Below, piece after piece: positions 21,009 through 32,757 of a stretch of 64,000 nt of DNA. The translations under genes were made by a program, and so were the position numbers. Position 1 is the first letter of the stretch; every line of letters starts with the position of its first letter. Under the pieces are notes generated by a model that was not told the origin of the DNA, searched no databases, and was given only the letters and a program-made list of their open reading frames with translations. Source of the DNA: Ephydatia muelleri (Eukaryota > Porifera > Demospongiae > Spongillida > Spongillidae); contig JABACO010000015.1 of the NCBI GenBank assembly GCA_013339895.1, positions 3,804,741 to 3,868,740 of the forward strand, given 5' to 3'.

Positions 21009-21600
21009 ACTTCTCCTTCACAGAAATCTCTCTCCTATAAGGTGGATAGTTTGGTTTGTATGACTCAACTTCTCCAGCAAACAAAACTCGCCTCCTCTCT
21101 GTCTCTGCTTCCTTGACCATTTCATGGATCTTAGTCTTTCCTTTGGGTGAACCTGGCCTGCATGTTGACCCCAGTGTATTCTGTACAGCTATTACATGGT
21201 GGCTGGGTTTAGGGCTTCCTCCTGTCTACTTTGTCCAGAAATAGCTTTGGACCCATGGGGCATCATATTGTCTTGTAGACGAGGTGGTGACGTGGTACAC
21301 TGTCATAACCAGCTGTGAGATGTGCTCATCTTTGCCACAAGGCAAACTTTGGAGTGAAGGTTGAAGCAAGTAGCGTACTTACCCCTGACCTTTCTAGGTC
21401 TCACCCTGCTGATGCCTTGGTGAACAATTGGACAGGTGGCAACCCTGCTCCATTGTCTATTCCTATTGCTCTCCTCCATTTGGTGCAAGAGCCTCTCAGA
21501 CAGAGGTTTGTCGCTCTGAGAATTGCAAATGAAAGTCATCCCAATATCTCATTGTTTGATTTTTCCCACTTATGAGCAAGTTTGATTTGTGTGTACATTA
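21009..21600 (+). mobile_element. Retrotransposon family I, degenerate variant
   Basis: Reads SPANKTRLLSVSASLTISWI, TAITWWLGLGLPP, KANFGVKVEASSVLTPDLSR, SHPADALVNNWTGGNPAPLS and QRFVALRIANESH. The endonuclease core is present but altered. It joins directly to the tail of the preceding element. Same piece as 14,188-14,790 and 54,463-55,035. Confidence 0.8.
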
Positions 21601-22030
21601 TTGTGATTAGGGTTCCAAACTGGATCTTGAGCAAGCCAGCAGCTATTGACCTGTTGGTCACATCCCCACTTAATCCTACAATTCTTTTGGAAGCGAGAGT
21701 GACAACAGGAGTAGCTTCATGGATGACTGAGCAGAGAAAGCACTGTTCCAGTGACGGCAAATGTAATGAACTTGGATGGGTTTGTGTACCATAGGTGGTT
21801 GGATTGTATAGAGCCTGGGGAATATAGGCTCTGGAGTTTATCTCCTAGCTAGCTTCCTGATTAGCCACATGTTCTTCCAAGGCAAAGTCAGTGGTGCTTA
21901 TGCCATTGCCAGCCTTTCACGTAGCATATATCATTGTGATGTGGTGTTGGCATAATTAACACTTTGTGTACATGGTGTATTCCCTTTGTAGTCTAGTTGT
22001 GTGCTATGTGTATTAATGTTAATAATAGTT
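21601..22030 (+). mobile_element. Retrotransposon family I, C-terminal fragment
   Basis: Reads VPNWILSKPAAIDLLVTSPL, ARVTTGVASWMTEQRKHCSS and KCNELGWVCVP, then a degenerate AWG...PHVLPRQ-like C-terminus and a 3' tail ending in TTAATGTTAATAATAG near 22,020. In the gene A intron its two halves are split apart at 14,795-14,984 and 13,806-14,006. Confidence 0.8.
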
Positions 22031-22499
22031 GTACAGTAATAACAGAAGTGAGAGTGAGGAGAGAAAGCTTGAAACCAATGTTGGTTAAATATGCAGACCT
22101 GGGATGGGTATTGTTCCTGTAGTTGCAGAGTCCTATGGAGCATGGGGATTGGAGGCAATGGATTTCTTTTCCAAAATTGCATCCCGCATAGCTACATCAG
22201 TGGGAAAATCAAAGTCTGTCGTCCTCCATGAAATTTATGGGAGGTTAACTGTTTCGCAGTTATTGCGTATTGCGAGGAATACACGTTTCCGTGTTGCGGG
22301 AAAACGTTCTTTATAAACAATTCATGCGAATTTGACGAGTACAAAACAAAAAAAAACATTTCCTCCGAACAATGTAGCAGCTGTGGCGCAATATTGCGCT
22401 GTTGCCCGCGAAAGATTAAACATGCACAATTGTCAGAACCAATGCTATGGCAATACTGTCAAGGTACATGCCACTTGAGTTTTAGTAGTCTTATACATT
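22031..22499 (+). mobile_element. Retrotransposon family I, C-terminal fragment at the axis
   Basis: Starts ERKLETN-like (RRESLKPMLV in the visible frame), then VVAESYGAWGLEAMDFFSKI and ASRIATSVGKSKSVVLHEIYG, interrupted by a TTAA-flanked MITE (22,249-22,415), then the C-terminal AMLWQYCQGTCHLSF. The left arm ends inside its 3' region. Confidence 0.82.
22249..22415. mobile_element. piggyBac-like MITE in a retrotransposon
   Basis: 167 bp flanked by TTAA on both sides (22,245-22,248 and 22,416-22,419). Ends are short inverted repeats, CTGTTTCGC against CTCTTTCGC (from the right arm copy). It contains the 14-bp palindrome GCGCAATATTGCGC at 22,386-22,399. The empty site survives in the related fragment at 31,425-31,445 (GGGAGGCTAAACATGCAC). 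TTAA specificity is the mark of the piggyBac superfamily. Confidence 0.8.
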
Positions 22500-22554
22500 G
22501 ATTAATGCCAAACTATACATGTGATGCACTGATATGTTTTGGACACATATAATA
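22500..22554. other. Palindrome axis spacer (55 bp)
   Basis: Unpaired sequence between the two arms. It continues the 3' part of the retrotransposon fragment in the right arm: read on the minus strand it resembles 31,505-31,575 in the other intron copy, including the shared stretch CCAAAACATATCAGTG. The axis therefore lies inside a transposon 3' end, and the left arm stops about 55 bp before the right arm does. Confidence 0.85.
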
Positions 22555-23024
22555 AATGTATAAGACTACTAAAACTCAAGTGGCATGTACCTTGACAGTA
22601 TTGCCATAGCATTGGTTCTGACAATTGTGCATGTTTAACTCTTTCGCGGGCAACAGCGCAATATTGCGCCACAGCTGCTACATTGTTCGGAGGAAATGTT
22701 TTTTTTGTTTTGTACTCGTCAAATTCGCATGAATTGTTTATAAAGAACGTTTTCCCGCAACACGGAAACGTGTATTCCTCGCAATACCGCAATAACTGCG
22801 AAACAGTTAACCTCCCATAAATTTCATGGAGGACGACAGACTTTGATTTTCCCACTGATGTAGCTATGCGGGATGCAATTTTGGAAAAGAAATCCATTGC
22901 CTCCAATCCCCATGCTCCATAGGACTCTGCAACTACAGGAACACATACCCATCCCAGGTCTGCATATTTAACCAACATTGGTTTCAAGCTTTCTCTCCTC
23001 ACTCTCACTTCTGTTATTACTGTA
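22555..23024 (-). mobile_element. Retrotransposon family I fragment at the axis, mirror
   Basis: Mirror of 22,031-22,499. The frame here is cleaner: LKPMLVKYADLGWVCVPVVA is read without the indel that breaks the left arm near 22,110. Confidence 0.82.
22639..22806. mobile_element. piggyBac-like MITE, right-arm mirror
   Basis: 168 bp flanked by TTAA (22,635-22,638 and 22,807-22,810). It differs from the left-arm copy by one-base indels, for example near the internal TATTGCGGTATTGCG. Palindrome GCGCAATATTGCGC at 22,656-22,669. Confidence 0.8.
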
Positions 23025-23456
23025 CAACTATTATTAACATTAATACACATAGCACACAACTAGACTACAAAGGGAATACACCATGTACACAAAGTGTTAA
23101 TTATGCCAACACCACATCACAATGATATATGCTACGTGAAAGGCTGGCAATGGCATAAGCACCACTGACTTTGCCTTGGAAGAACATGTGGCTAATCAGG
23201 AAGCTAGCTAGGAGATAAACTCCAGAGCCTATATTCCCCAGGCTCTATACAATCCAACCACCTATGGTACACAAACCCATCCAAGTTCATTACATTTGCC
23301 GTCACTGGAACAGTGCTTTCTCTGCTCAGTCATCCATGAAGCTACTCCTGTTGTCACTCTCGCTTCCAAAAGAATTGTAGGATTAAGTGGGGATGTGACC
23401 AACAGGTCAATAGCTGCTGGCTTGCTCAAGATCCAGTTTGGAACCCTAATCACAAT
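23025..23456 (-). mobile_element. Retrotransposon family I C-terminal fragment, mirror
   Basis: Mirror of 21,601-22,030. VPNWILSKPAAIDLLVTSPL lies near 23,445-23,385. A two-base indel near the left edge distinguishes the arms. Confidence 0.8.
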
Positions 23457-24048
23457 ATATGTACACACAAATCAAACTTGCTCATAAGTGGGAAAAATCA
23501 AACAATGAGATATTGGGATGACTTTCATTTGCAATTCTCAGAGCGACAAACCTCTGTCTGAGAGGCTCTTGCACCAAATGGAGGAGAGCAATAGGAATAG
23601 ACAATGGAGCAGGGTTGCCACCTGTCCAATTGTTCACCAAGGCATCAGCAGGGTGAGACCTAGAAAGGTCAGGGGTAAGTACGCTACTTGCTTCAACCTT
23701 CACTCCAAAGTTTGCCTTGTGGCAAAGATGAGCACATCTCACAGCTGGTTATGACAGTGTACCACGTCACCACCTCGTCTACAAGACAATATGATGCCCC
23801 ATGGGTCCAAAGCTATTTCTGGACAAAGTAGACAGGAGGAAGCCCTAAACCCAGCCACCATGTAATAGCTGTACAGAATACACTGGGGTCAACATGCAGG
23901 CCAGGTTCACCCAAAGGAAAGACTAAGATCCATGAAATGGTCAAGGAAGCAGAGACAGAGAGGAGGCGAGTTTTGTTTGCTGGAGAAGTTGAGTCATACA
24001 AACCAAACTATCCACCTTATAGGAGAGAGATTTCTGTGAAGGAGAAGT
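23457..24048 (-). mobile_element. Degenerate retrotransposon family I, mirror
   Basis: Mirror of 21,009-21,600, with the altered endonuclease core SHPADALVNNWTGGNPAPLS on the minus strand. Confidence 0.8.
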
Positions 24049-25342
24049 CTTATTATTATTATTTTTGCTATTAATTATTATTATTATTGACAATTACAAA
24101 CTTCATACATTACAAATCCATATTATTATTATTAAAACTAAGCACTAAATATGCACAAATTCAAACCAACAGTTCAACTGTAACTATGCACTAATTCACT
24201 ACCTAAAATGGCCCTAACCACTGATCTCACTAAGGATAAATTGAAATGGAATAGATTTCTGCAATCATTTTGGATTTGGGGCTGGCTGGCTGATTGCAAG
24301 CAGAAATGCTAGGCGGGAGAACACACTCTGAGCCTCTTTACCCCAATTGCCATATATCAAGTGGAATGCATGACCACCCCAACTCCTGGCCTTTAGCAAC
24401 ATTGGCAGCATGCTTCCTGGATTCAGTTGCAAATGCTGCTGCCCCAACTGCCACACTAGCTTCACTAAGGGTGACAGGAGTGAGGAATGATGTAACAGTG
24501 ACATCAAAGGCAGCAGGTTTTCAACCCTGAACAAGGACATCTGCAGGGCGGGAGTTGACATAAGCAATTTCCCACTTTGACCTTCACTGGGAGATGGGCA
24601 CGTCCACAGAAATCAACAAGGATGTCCCTCAGATGGTTGTGCCGAGCAACAATATCTCCGTCATGTCTGCAGGAGGCAGCATGATGACCAAGTGGATCAA
24701 GGGCAACACCAAGGCAAAAGGGGCACAGAGAACTGCCCGAGGTATCTAGACCCAACCACCACCTAATTGCCACATGGCCTTTAGCTGAATCTAGATGCAG
24801 ATCCAAGCCTGGGGCAGGAACAACAGAGAGCCAAGGAACCTGCTTGGGGGGCAGAGAAAGAAAGAATTTGAGCTTTGTTTACTAGGGAGGAAGTAGACAA
24901 CAAGAATCGAAAAATGTTACTGTCCAACCCTCTTTGACAAAGCTTTCTGGGATGGTGATATTGAGTTGTGTGGAAAAACCTGTGCATTGAAGTGAGAAAT
25001 TGCATGCTGCAAATCACTCCCTTGACCTGAAGCATCAAGGGAAGAGATAAAAGCACAGAAGTGGAGAGATAGGGAACGAAGGCCAAGCCCACCGAATCTT
25101 TGACTGAGCTGTGCTTGTTGCCAATAGGCATCGAGAACATCCACTGCTATGCATGCTGAAAAACAAAGTCTTACTTCATCATCAAAGAACTTGCTGGGCG
25201 GAGAGGGGGGGGGGGGGGGGTCGGATCGAGCTAAATGCACAAACTTACAGAAACCTCCACACATGCATAGGAGTGATAGCCACATGAAGATTAACTGCCG
25301 AGACACCTTTAACAGATGAACACCGACAGACGCAAATCTGCA
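24049..25342 (-). mobile_element. Retrotransposon family I thumb to C-terminus, mirror
   Basis: Mirror of 19,715-21,008. It keeps longer open frames than the left arm, such as CPFCLGVALDPLGHHAASC (full C-x2-C...H-x4-C knuckle, 24,730-24,670) and a 162-codon frame from 25,405. Confidence 0.85.
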
Positions 25343-25954
25343 AATATCGTTACCAAAGAATCCCTTTGAAACATTATACCAATTAATATTCACAGCTTCG
25401 ATCATTTAATATTGTTGAAACCCTCCTTTGCCAGGCAGCAACATGAACGCGGGCGGGTATTCGGCATTATCATTATTGTTAGACCATAATTATTGCAGTG
25501 TAGTATCGACATCGCATGAGCACCTGCATGCAGCATTTGCATTGGATTATACCTGTCCTTCCTTTGTCAAGCAGTCTGAACATTGCGGATCCTGTGTGAA
25601 TGAAAGCCCTAAAAGTAACCAATCGAAATCTCCAGAGTTTAATAAGTTGCGACTGTTAGTGATAACGATCGGAACATAAGGCATATATGACACACAACGT
25701 ATTGACAATTCTTATGCGTCATAATAGCGACAAAACTGATGTGGCAGGGCAAAAATCTGATGAGGTGGAGAGAATGCAACTAATGTGGGCCTTACAAATG
25801 ATTCCCACTTCCAGATGCAAAAAAGTAATATAATATTTTTTCATGCACTTGCAGCCATTAATTGTAACAACACAGGAAAAAGCTTCGAGTTCCCAACATT
25901 CTTTGATTTTTGATCCCCATCATCGCAGTGTAATAAGCACATGCAGTAGACAAA
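25343..25954. other. Duplicated intron segment, copy B mirror
   Basis: Mirror of 19,102-19,714. The 83-codon antisense frame lies at 25,428-25,679 (plus). Confidence 0.6.
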
Positions 25955-25981
25955 CCCCCCCCCCCCCCCCCCCCCCCCCCC
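25955..25981. repeat. 27-bp poly-C tract
   Basis: Mirror site of the 67-G tract. The 40-base difference in length accounts for the shift in the mirror sum from about 45,019 to about 45,057. Confidence 0.95.
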
Positions 25982-26055
25982 AAAAAAAACAAAAACAAAA
26001 CACAATGCATCTTGCGAAGCAAATCAAAAACACATATAAGTGATGCAGGACTCAC

Positions 26056-26922
26056 CTGTGCAAATATACCCGATGAGATGGAGAGCTGTAGCCCATTGTA
26101 AATCCCTACTGGTGCTAATATCAACATTTTCTTGTTGAAGACTTTCTTTATAGTGGAAGCAGTCACCAAGGCCTTAACTTTTCCTAGACGAGTTTCAGGA
26201 TTTGAAGAAGCATCAGTAAGGAATAGAAAGGCTGCTAAAATGCTTAGAACTTGGACGAAAACGTAAAATGAGACTAGGATGTAGATATAGATGCGCTCAA
26301 CTCCGAATGTACTAAGCAAGTCACAGTCCACAGTGGTGCCATTGTCGTGGCTGCTATTGCCGTATTTCTCCGAGAAATGGAAGATTAGCGACGAAGCTAG
26401 GTTACCAGGGATGGCTGCCAACTGGTATGCTAAATATATTATCCCAATGTATCTACCAACCAAAACGTCGTGTCGCTCCTTCAGAACTGGCGCCATTTTC
26501 TCCACGATTGCAATGACATGGCAACTCGCAGCGATCCAAATTGGCCCCGTGGTTAGACCAGCTACCAGACCGCCGGGAATAAGAGTGTACCAGCTTGGAT
26601 AATAACACAGCACCACGTAAATCAAATATCCAACCAAACCAACAATCAAAGAGTACTTGGTGCCGATAGAGTTCACCATGCCAACCGTAAAAATTGCTGA
26701 GGCCATGTAACCAAAGTCGAGCACGGCCAGTGACACAAGACCAAGTCCTGCATCCATGTTGATGCTACTCTGGATGTTCTGGAGTCCATGGAACGCACAA
26801 CCGTGGGCGAAAGTGCAGAAGGCCATGCCGTACACGTTCCTATTAGCATTTCGTAAGGGGCTGCTGCGGCAACAAATGCCTGTACGTGGTTCGCTTCCCT
26901 TTTCCAGAAGAAAGGCCTGCAT
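26056..26922 (-). CDS. UNC-93-like transporter, copy B, coding exon 1, mirror
   Basis: The same 289 codons as 18,096-18,962, ending at the same GTGAGT donor. No C-terminal exons lie between it and the axis. Confidence 0.8.
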
Positions 26923-27313
26923 CGTACAAATAATAGGACCACGATCGTAGTCTGAACATATGAACAAAGTAAACAGCTACAAAAACAGTGATGGTTAGGT
27001 AAAAAGTGGCTTCACTTCTTAGCAGCTGAGGCGCAATATTGCGCTGTCATCATGATCAAGTAACATATAAGCTCGACCTGGTTACTTTCTTCCGCACACC
27101 CTACGTTAAACCTGAGAAATGAACCCGTTATTGCCTCGTAGTTCTACATAACGGCGCACGACTGGAGAGCACCATATGTGGTCAAAATAAGCAGAGGAAA
27201 TTGATAGCATGCACGTCAATTATATGAATCTAATTATGTACATTCCCAATCTTATGCATGGGATCCATTCAATAATATGTTCAGACTACGATCGTGGTCC
27301 TATTATTTGTACG
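26923..27313. promoter_or_regulatory. Shared upstream region of UNC-93-like exons, mirror
   Basis: Mirror of 17,706-18,095. Palindrome GCGCAATATTGCGC at 27,031-27,044. Confidence 0.55.
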
Positions 27314-28180
27314 ATGCAGGCCTTTCTTCTGGAAAAGGGAAGCGAACCACGTACAGGCATTTGTTGCCGCAGCAGCCCCATACGAAATGCTAATAGGAAC
27401 GTGTACGGCATGGCCTTCTGCACTTTCGCCCACGGCTGTGCGTACCATGGACTCGCGAACATCCAGAGTAGCATCAACATGGATGCAGGACTTGGTCTTG
27501 TGTCAATGGCCGTGCTCGAATTTGTCTACATGGCCTCAGCCATTTTTACGGTTGGCATAGTGAACTCTATCGGCACCAAGTACTCTTTGATTGTTGGTTT
27601 GGTTGGATATTTGATTTACGTGGTGCTGTGTTATTATCCAAGCTGGTACACTCTTATTCCCGGCGGTCTGGTGGCTGGTCTAACCACGGGGCCAATTTGG
27701 ATCGCTGCGAGTTGCCATGTCATTGCAATAGCGGGGAAAATGGCGCCAGTTCTGAAGGAGCGACACGACGTTTTGGTTGGTAGATACATTGGGATAATAT
27801 ATTTATCATACCAGTTGGCAGCCATCCCTGGTAACCTAGCTTCGTCGCTAATCTTCCATTTCTCGGAGAAATACGGCAATAGCAGCCACGACAATGGCAC
27901 CACTGTGGACTGTGACTTGCTTAATGCATTCGGAGTTGAGCGCATCTATATCTACATCCTAGTCTCATTTTACGTTTTCGTCCAAGTTCTAAGTATTTTA
28001 GCAGCCTTTCTATTCCTTACTGATGCTTCTTCAATTCCTGAAACTCGTCTAGGAAAAGTTAAGGCCTTGTTGACTGCTTCCACTATAAAGAAAGTCTTCA
28101 ACAAGAAAATGTTGATATTAGCACCAGTAGGGATCTACAATGGGCTACAGCTCTCCATCTCATCGGGTATATTTGCACAG
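27314..28180 (+). CDS. UNC-93-like transporter, gene A, coding exon 1, mirror
   Basis: Identical in translation to 16,839-17,705. Start ATG at 27,314 and a phase-0 donor at 28,181. Predicted to splice to 38,236 across an intron of about 10 kb. Confidence 0.88.
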
Positions 28181-28471
28181 GTGAGTCCTGCATCACTTAT
28201 ACTATGTGTTTTTGATTTGCTTCGCAAGATGCATTGTGTTCTTTTTTTTTTGTCTACTGCATGCGAATGCTAGTCGGACGGGCCCTACCACCGCGTTTGG
28301 TCGGGTGGTAGGGTGACAAGCCTATTTGTTATGTAATATTATTGTGAATAGTGGTAAACCACATCATTCCACGTAACCTAACACTACATAACACAATATA
28401 GCCGCTAATTGGGTGATAATGAACCCATTTGAACGCTGTTGCAGCAGCACAAATCTTGGTATACATGTAGG

Positions 28472-29363
28472 CAGGGTTGCCGAAGGCCGGCCGACCTTTC
28501 AGGCCGGAACCCGGCCTGAAAGGCCACTTATTAAAGATGTAATTAGATTATTAAATTTAATAAACTATACAATCACTGTTAATTAATCAGTCACACGATT
28601 ATGCCGCATGCATCAGTAAGTTGCGCAGATGAACCAGACCGCCGAGACCGGTCCAGACGTAACTAATCTAACTGTTCAGCACCCATGCATTGTGCTTAAG
28701 CATTATGGGATATATCTGCTACAGAGGAGCCACCACAATCACCTGAAGCTGTATTCATAGCGCTAGTGACGGCCAGCTGGCGGTAAACGAATGAATAAAC
28801 GTCACGCGCGTCACGTGTACTTGTCTCATACAATTAATTGATTGTAATTTTTTGTAGTAACATAACCAATATAATTATAAATAAATAAATAAATGCACAT
28901 ATATACACATTACTACACACGAACTTGCACAAAACTACCCTAACCTTCAAGCAAGTCCATTGTTGTAGCCAACCTAGCATTGAACGCATGGGCATTGGCT
29001 CGAACTAGTATGAGACTTAGTCTCCCATAGATGTTATTCAACATTGTAGTCTTTGAGGAATGGCTTTTCGCAGCCTTGCCTCGGGGAGGACCACCTGAAG
29101 CCATGAGGAGGCAATGCGCCGATGAAATTGAGAGTAAGCGAGCCCGATCGGCCAGACTGCCAGAGTTATACAGTGCATGGAATTGGCAATTCTCAATTCG
29201 TTGTGACAAATCATGCTGAAAATCGTTGGCATTAATGTTTAATAATTTTAACATGAATTTTAATAATTGTATCTTTCGGGTCGACCTTTCAGGCCACGGG
29301 CCGGAGCCCTGGCCTGACCTTCAGGTCACAGGCTGGACCCTGGCCTGACTTTCGGCAACCCTG
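28472..29363. mobile_element. Nested hAT-like element, mirror
   Basis: Mirror of 15,656-16,547. 8-bp duplication CATGTAGG at 28,464-28,471 and 29,364-29,371. Confidence 0.87.
28939..29199 (-). mobile_element. Retrotransposon scrap inside the hAT-like element, mirror
   Basis: Mirror of 15,820-16,080, with the same internal deletion. Confidence 0.8.
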
Positions 29364-29431
29364 CATGTAGGCTTTTCACCCTACCACCCGACCAAACGCG
29401 GTGGTCGGGCCCGCCCGATTATGTGAATGCT

Positions 29432-30035
29432 TATTACACTGCGATGATGGATCAAAAATCAAAGAATGTTGGGAACTCGAAACTTTTTCCTGTGTTGTTA
29501 CAATTAATGGCTGCAAGTGCATGAAAATATATTATATTACTTTTTTGCATCTGGAATTGGGAATCATTTACAAGGCCCATATTAGTTGCATTCTCTCCAC
29601 CTCATCAGATTTTTGCCCTGCCACAACAGTTTTGCCGCTATTATGACGCATAAAAATTGTCATTACGTTGTGTGTCATATACGCCTTATGTTCCGATCGT
29701 TATCTCTAACTGTCGCTCACGGAACTTATTAAGATTTCGCGTTTGTCATTGGTTACTTTTAGGGCTTTCATTCACACAGGATCCGCAATGTTCAGACTGC
29801 TTGACAAAGGAAGGACAGGTATAATCCAATGCAAATGCTGCATGCAGGTGCTCATGCGATGTCGATACTACACTGCAATAATTATGGTCTAACAATAATG
29901 ATAATGCCGAATACCCGCCCGCGTTCATGTTGTTGCCTGGCAAAAGGAGGATTTCAACAATATTAAATTATCGAAGCTGTGCATGTGAATAACTTCTAAT
30001 TGGTGTATAATGTTTCAAAGGGATTCTTTGGTAAC
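29432..30035. other. Duplicated intron segment, gene A mirror
   Basis: Mirror of 14,985-15,587. Ends with GGTAAC at 30,035, the point where the A and B introns diverge. Confidence 0.5.
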
Positions 30036-31012
30036 CAACCACCTATGTTACACAAAACCCATCCAAGTTCATTACATTTGCCGTCACTGGAACAGTGCTT
30101 TCTCTGCTCAGTCATCCATGAAACTACTCCTATTGTCACTCTCCCTTCCAAAAGAATTGTATAGGATTAAGTGGGGATGCGACCAACAGGTCAATAGCTG
30201 CTGACTTGCTCAAGACCCAGTTTGGAACCCTAATCACAATATATGTACACACAAATCAAAACTTGCTCGTAAGTGGGAAAAATCAAACAATGAGATATTG
30301 GGATGACTTTCATTTGCAATTTTCAGAGCGACAAACCGCTGTCTGAGAGGCTCTCGCACCAAATGGAGGAGAGCAATAGGAATAGACAATGGAGCAGGGT
30401 TGCCACCTGTCCAATTGTTCACCAAGGCATCAGCAGGGTGAGACCTAGAAAGGTCAGGGGTAAGTATGCTACTTGCTTCAACCTTCACTCCAAAGTTTGC
30501 CTTGTGGCAAAGATCTACGAACACATCTCACAGCTGGTTATGACAGTGTACCACGTCACCACCTCGTCTACAAGACAATATGATGCCCCATGAATCCAAA
30601 GCTATTTCTGAACAAAGTAGACAGGAGGAAGCCCTAAACCCAGCCACCATGTATTCAGAATACACTGGGGTCAACATGCACGCCAGGTTCACCCAAAGGA
30701 AAGACTAAGATCCATGAAATGGCCAAGGAAGCAGAGGCAGAGAGGAGGCGAGTTTTGTTTGCTGGAGAAGATGAGTCATACAAACTACTGAAAGCCAAAC
30801 TATCCACCTAATAGGAGAGAGATTTCTGTGAAGGAGAAGTCTTATTAATATTATTGTTGCTATTAATTATTATTATTATTGACAATTACAAACTTCATAC
30901 ATTACAAATCCATATTATTATTATAAAAACTAAGCACTAAAATATAGCTAATAGACACATAAAGATCAACTGCCGAGACACCTTTAACAGATGAACACCG
31001 ACAGACGCAAAT
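30036..31012 (-). mobile_element. Inverted block of family I fragments, mirror
   Basis: Mirror of 14,007-14,984. Here the retrotransposon fragments read against the gene, while in copies B and C they read with it. Confidence 0.8.
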
Positions 31013-31213
31013 CTGGAGTTTATCTCCCAGCTAGCTTCCCGATTAGCCATTTGTTCTTCCAAGGCAAAGTCAGTGGTGCTTATGCCATTGCCAGCCTCCC
31101 GTAGCATATGTCATTGTGATGTGGTGTTGGCATAATTAACACTTTGTGTACATGGTGTATTCCCTTTGTAGTCTAGTTGTGTGCTATGTGTATTAATGTT
31201 AATAATAGTTGTA
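31013..31213 (+). mobile_element. Retrotransposon family I terminal remnant, mirror
   Basis: Mirror of 13,806-14,006: a degenerate C-terminus and its 3' tail. Confidence 0.7.
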
Positions 31214-31600
31214 TAGTAATAACAGAAGTGAGAGTGAGGAGAGAAAGCTTGAAACCAATGTTGCTAAATGTGCAGACCTGGGATGGGTATGTGTTCCTGT
31301 AGTTGCAGAGTCCTATGGAGCATGGGGATTGGAGGCAATGGATTTCTTTTCCAAAATTGCACCCCACATAGCTACATCAGTGGGAAAATCAAAGTCTGTC
31401 GTCCTCCATGAAATGTATGGGAGGCTAAACATGCACATTGTCAGAGCAATGCTATGGCAATACTGTCAAGGTACATGCCACTTGAGTTTTAATAGTCTTA
31501 TGCATTTATCATTTGTGCCCAAAACATATCAGTGATAATAGTATTGCTGTATATGTATCTCTGTGCATCACATGTATATTTCAAAAATAATAATAATAAT
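31214..31600 (+). mobile_element. Retrotransposon family I C-terminal fragment, mirror
   Basis: Mirror of 13,419-13,805. The (AAT)n tail ends at 31,600, exactly where the next copy begins. Confidence 0.85.
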
Positions 31601-32757
31601 TCTTCTCGGCTTCAACAGGCATTGATGCAGTGTACATCTGATGATGCCTGGCAACAGGCTCAGCTCAGCCTGAGCAAGGGTGGCCTGAGTTTAAGATCTC
31701 TCTCCCATCATGCAAGTGCAGCTTTTATTCTTCTTTGTCATCCTCTGGCTCTGCATCAGATTCTGTCCAAAATCTGTCTGATGCAGTTGGCATCTTCAAT
31801 CATTTAGTCCCTGTAGCAGACAGCATACAAGTAGAAAGCCTCCTGTCATCTGCTATTCCCCAGAAAATACTATCACAGAAGCTGGATAACCACCTCTTTA
31901 GTTCACTCCTGGAAGCTTCTACTATTGCAAACAAGGCTCGTTTGCTGTCAGTCTCATCTCCCCACGCAGCTTCTTGGCTTTCAGTACCACCTTGTGAGCG
32001 TCAGGGCCTCCACCTTGACCCATCACAGTTCCAAGTTGCTATCAAATGGTGGCTTGGTCTGGATACATCTGGTGGTACCCAGTGTGCCTTGTGTCCAGAA
32101 AAAAGCCTTGACCCTCTTGGCCATCACGCAACAACATGCAAGCGTGGGGGAGATGTTGTGTTCCGTCACAACAGGCTACGAGACATAGTGGCTGAGACCT
32201 GTCGCCGTGCCCATCTCAGCATACATCTGGAAGTAGGTCAAAACCTTTCTCACGACCACAGCAATACACGCCCAGCAGACATACTTGTCCCTCATTGGTG
32301 TATGGGCAAGCCTGCAGCCCTGGACCTATCAGTCACATCACCGCTTAACCCAAATACCTTACCAGAAGCGGGAGTGACAGCTGGTGCAGCTGCAAAGGCA
32401 ACCAAGGAGAGAAAGCTCAAAGCCAATGTTGCTAAATGTGCAGACCTGGGATGGGTATGTTCCTGTAGTTGCGGAGTCCTACAGAGCATGGGGCCTGGAG
32501 GCAATGGATTTCTTTTCAAAACTTGCATCCCGCATAGCTACTTCTGTGGGTAAATCGAAGTCTGTTGTCCTCCACGAGATTTATGGGAGGCTAAACATGC
32601 ATATAGTAAGAGCCAATTCTACGGCAATACTGTCAAGGGGCATACCCCTTGAATCTCTGTAGTAATTTTTTGCGTGTAGTTGTTGTGTTAATAGTATTGC
32701 TGTTTGTGTACCTCGTGTATCTCATGCATGTATTTCAATAAAAATAAAATAAAAATA
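31601..32757 (+). mobile_element. Retrotransposon family I with intact knuckle, mirror
   Basis: Mirror of 12,262-13,418. The 272-codon frame runs 31,735-32,553. The tail has CAATAAAAATAAAATAAAAA just before 32,757, where the next copy starts. Confidence 0.9.

Larger units (their letters stand above)
1..22499. repeat. Left arm of a giant palindrome
   Basis: Every feature in this arm recurs in reverse complement at about 45,018-45,020 minus its coordinate, or about 45,057 minus its coordinate inside the G-tract at 19,035. Base 1 pairs with base 45,017, so the true outer end is probably to the left of the window. The differences I could find by eye are few: one- or two-base indels (for example an A-run of 8 against 7 near 2,673), one C/T change near 7,954, and G-tract length. 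Real palindrome or assembly fold-back cannot be separated from sequence alone. Confidence 0.97.
28272..29420. mobile_element. Mutator-like element, mirror
   Basis: Mirror of 15,599-16,747. Flanks ATGCGAATGCT (28,261-28,271) and ATGTGAATGCT (29,421-29,431). Confidence 0.85.
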
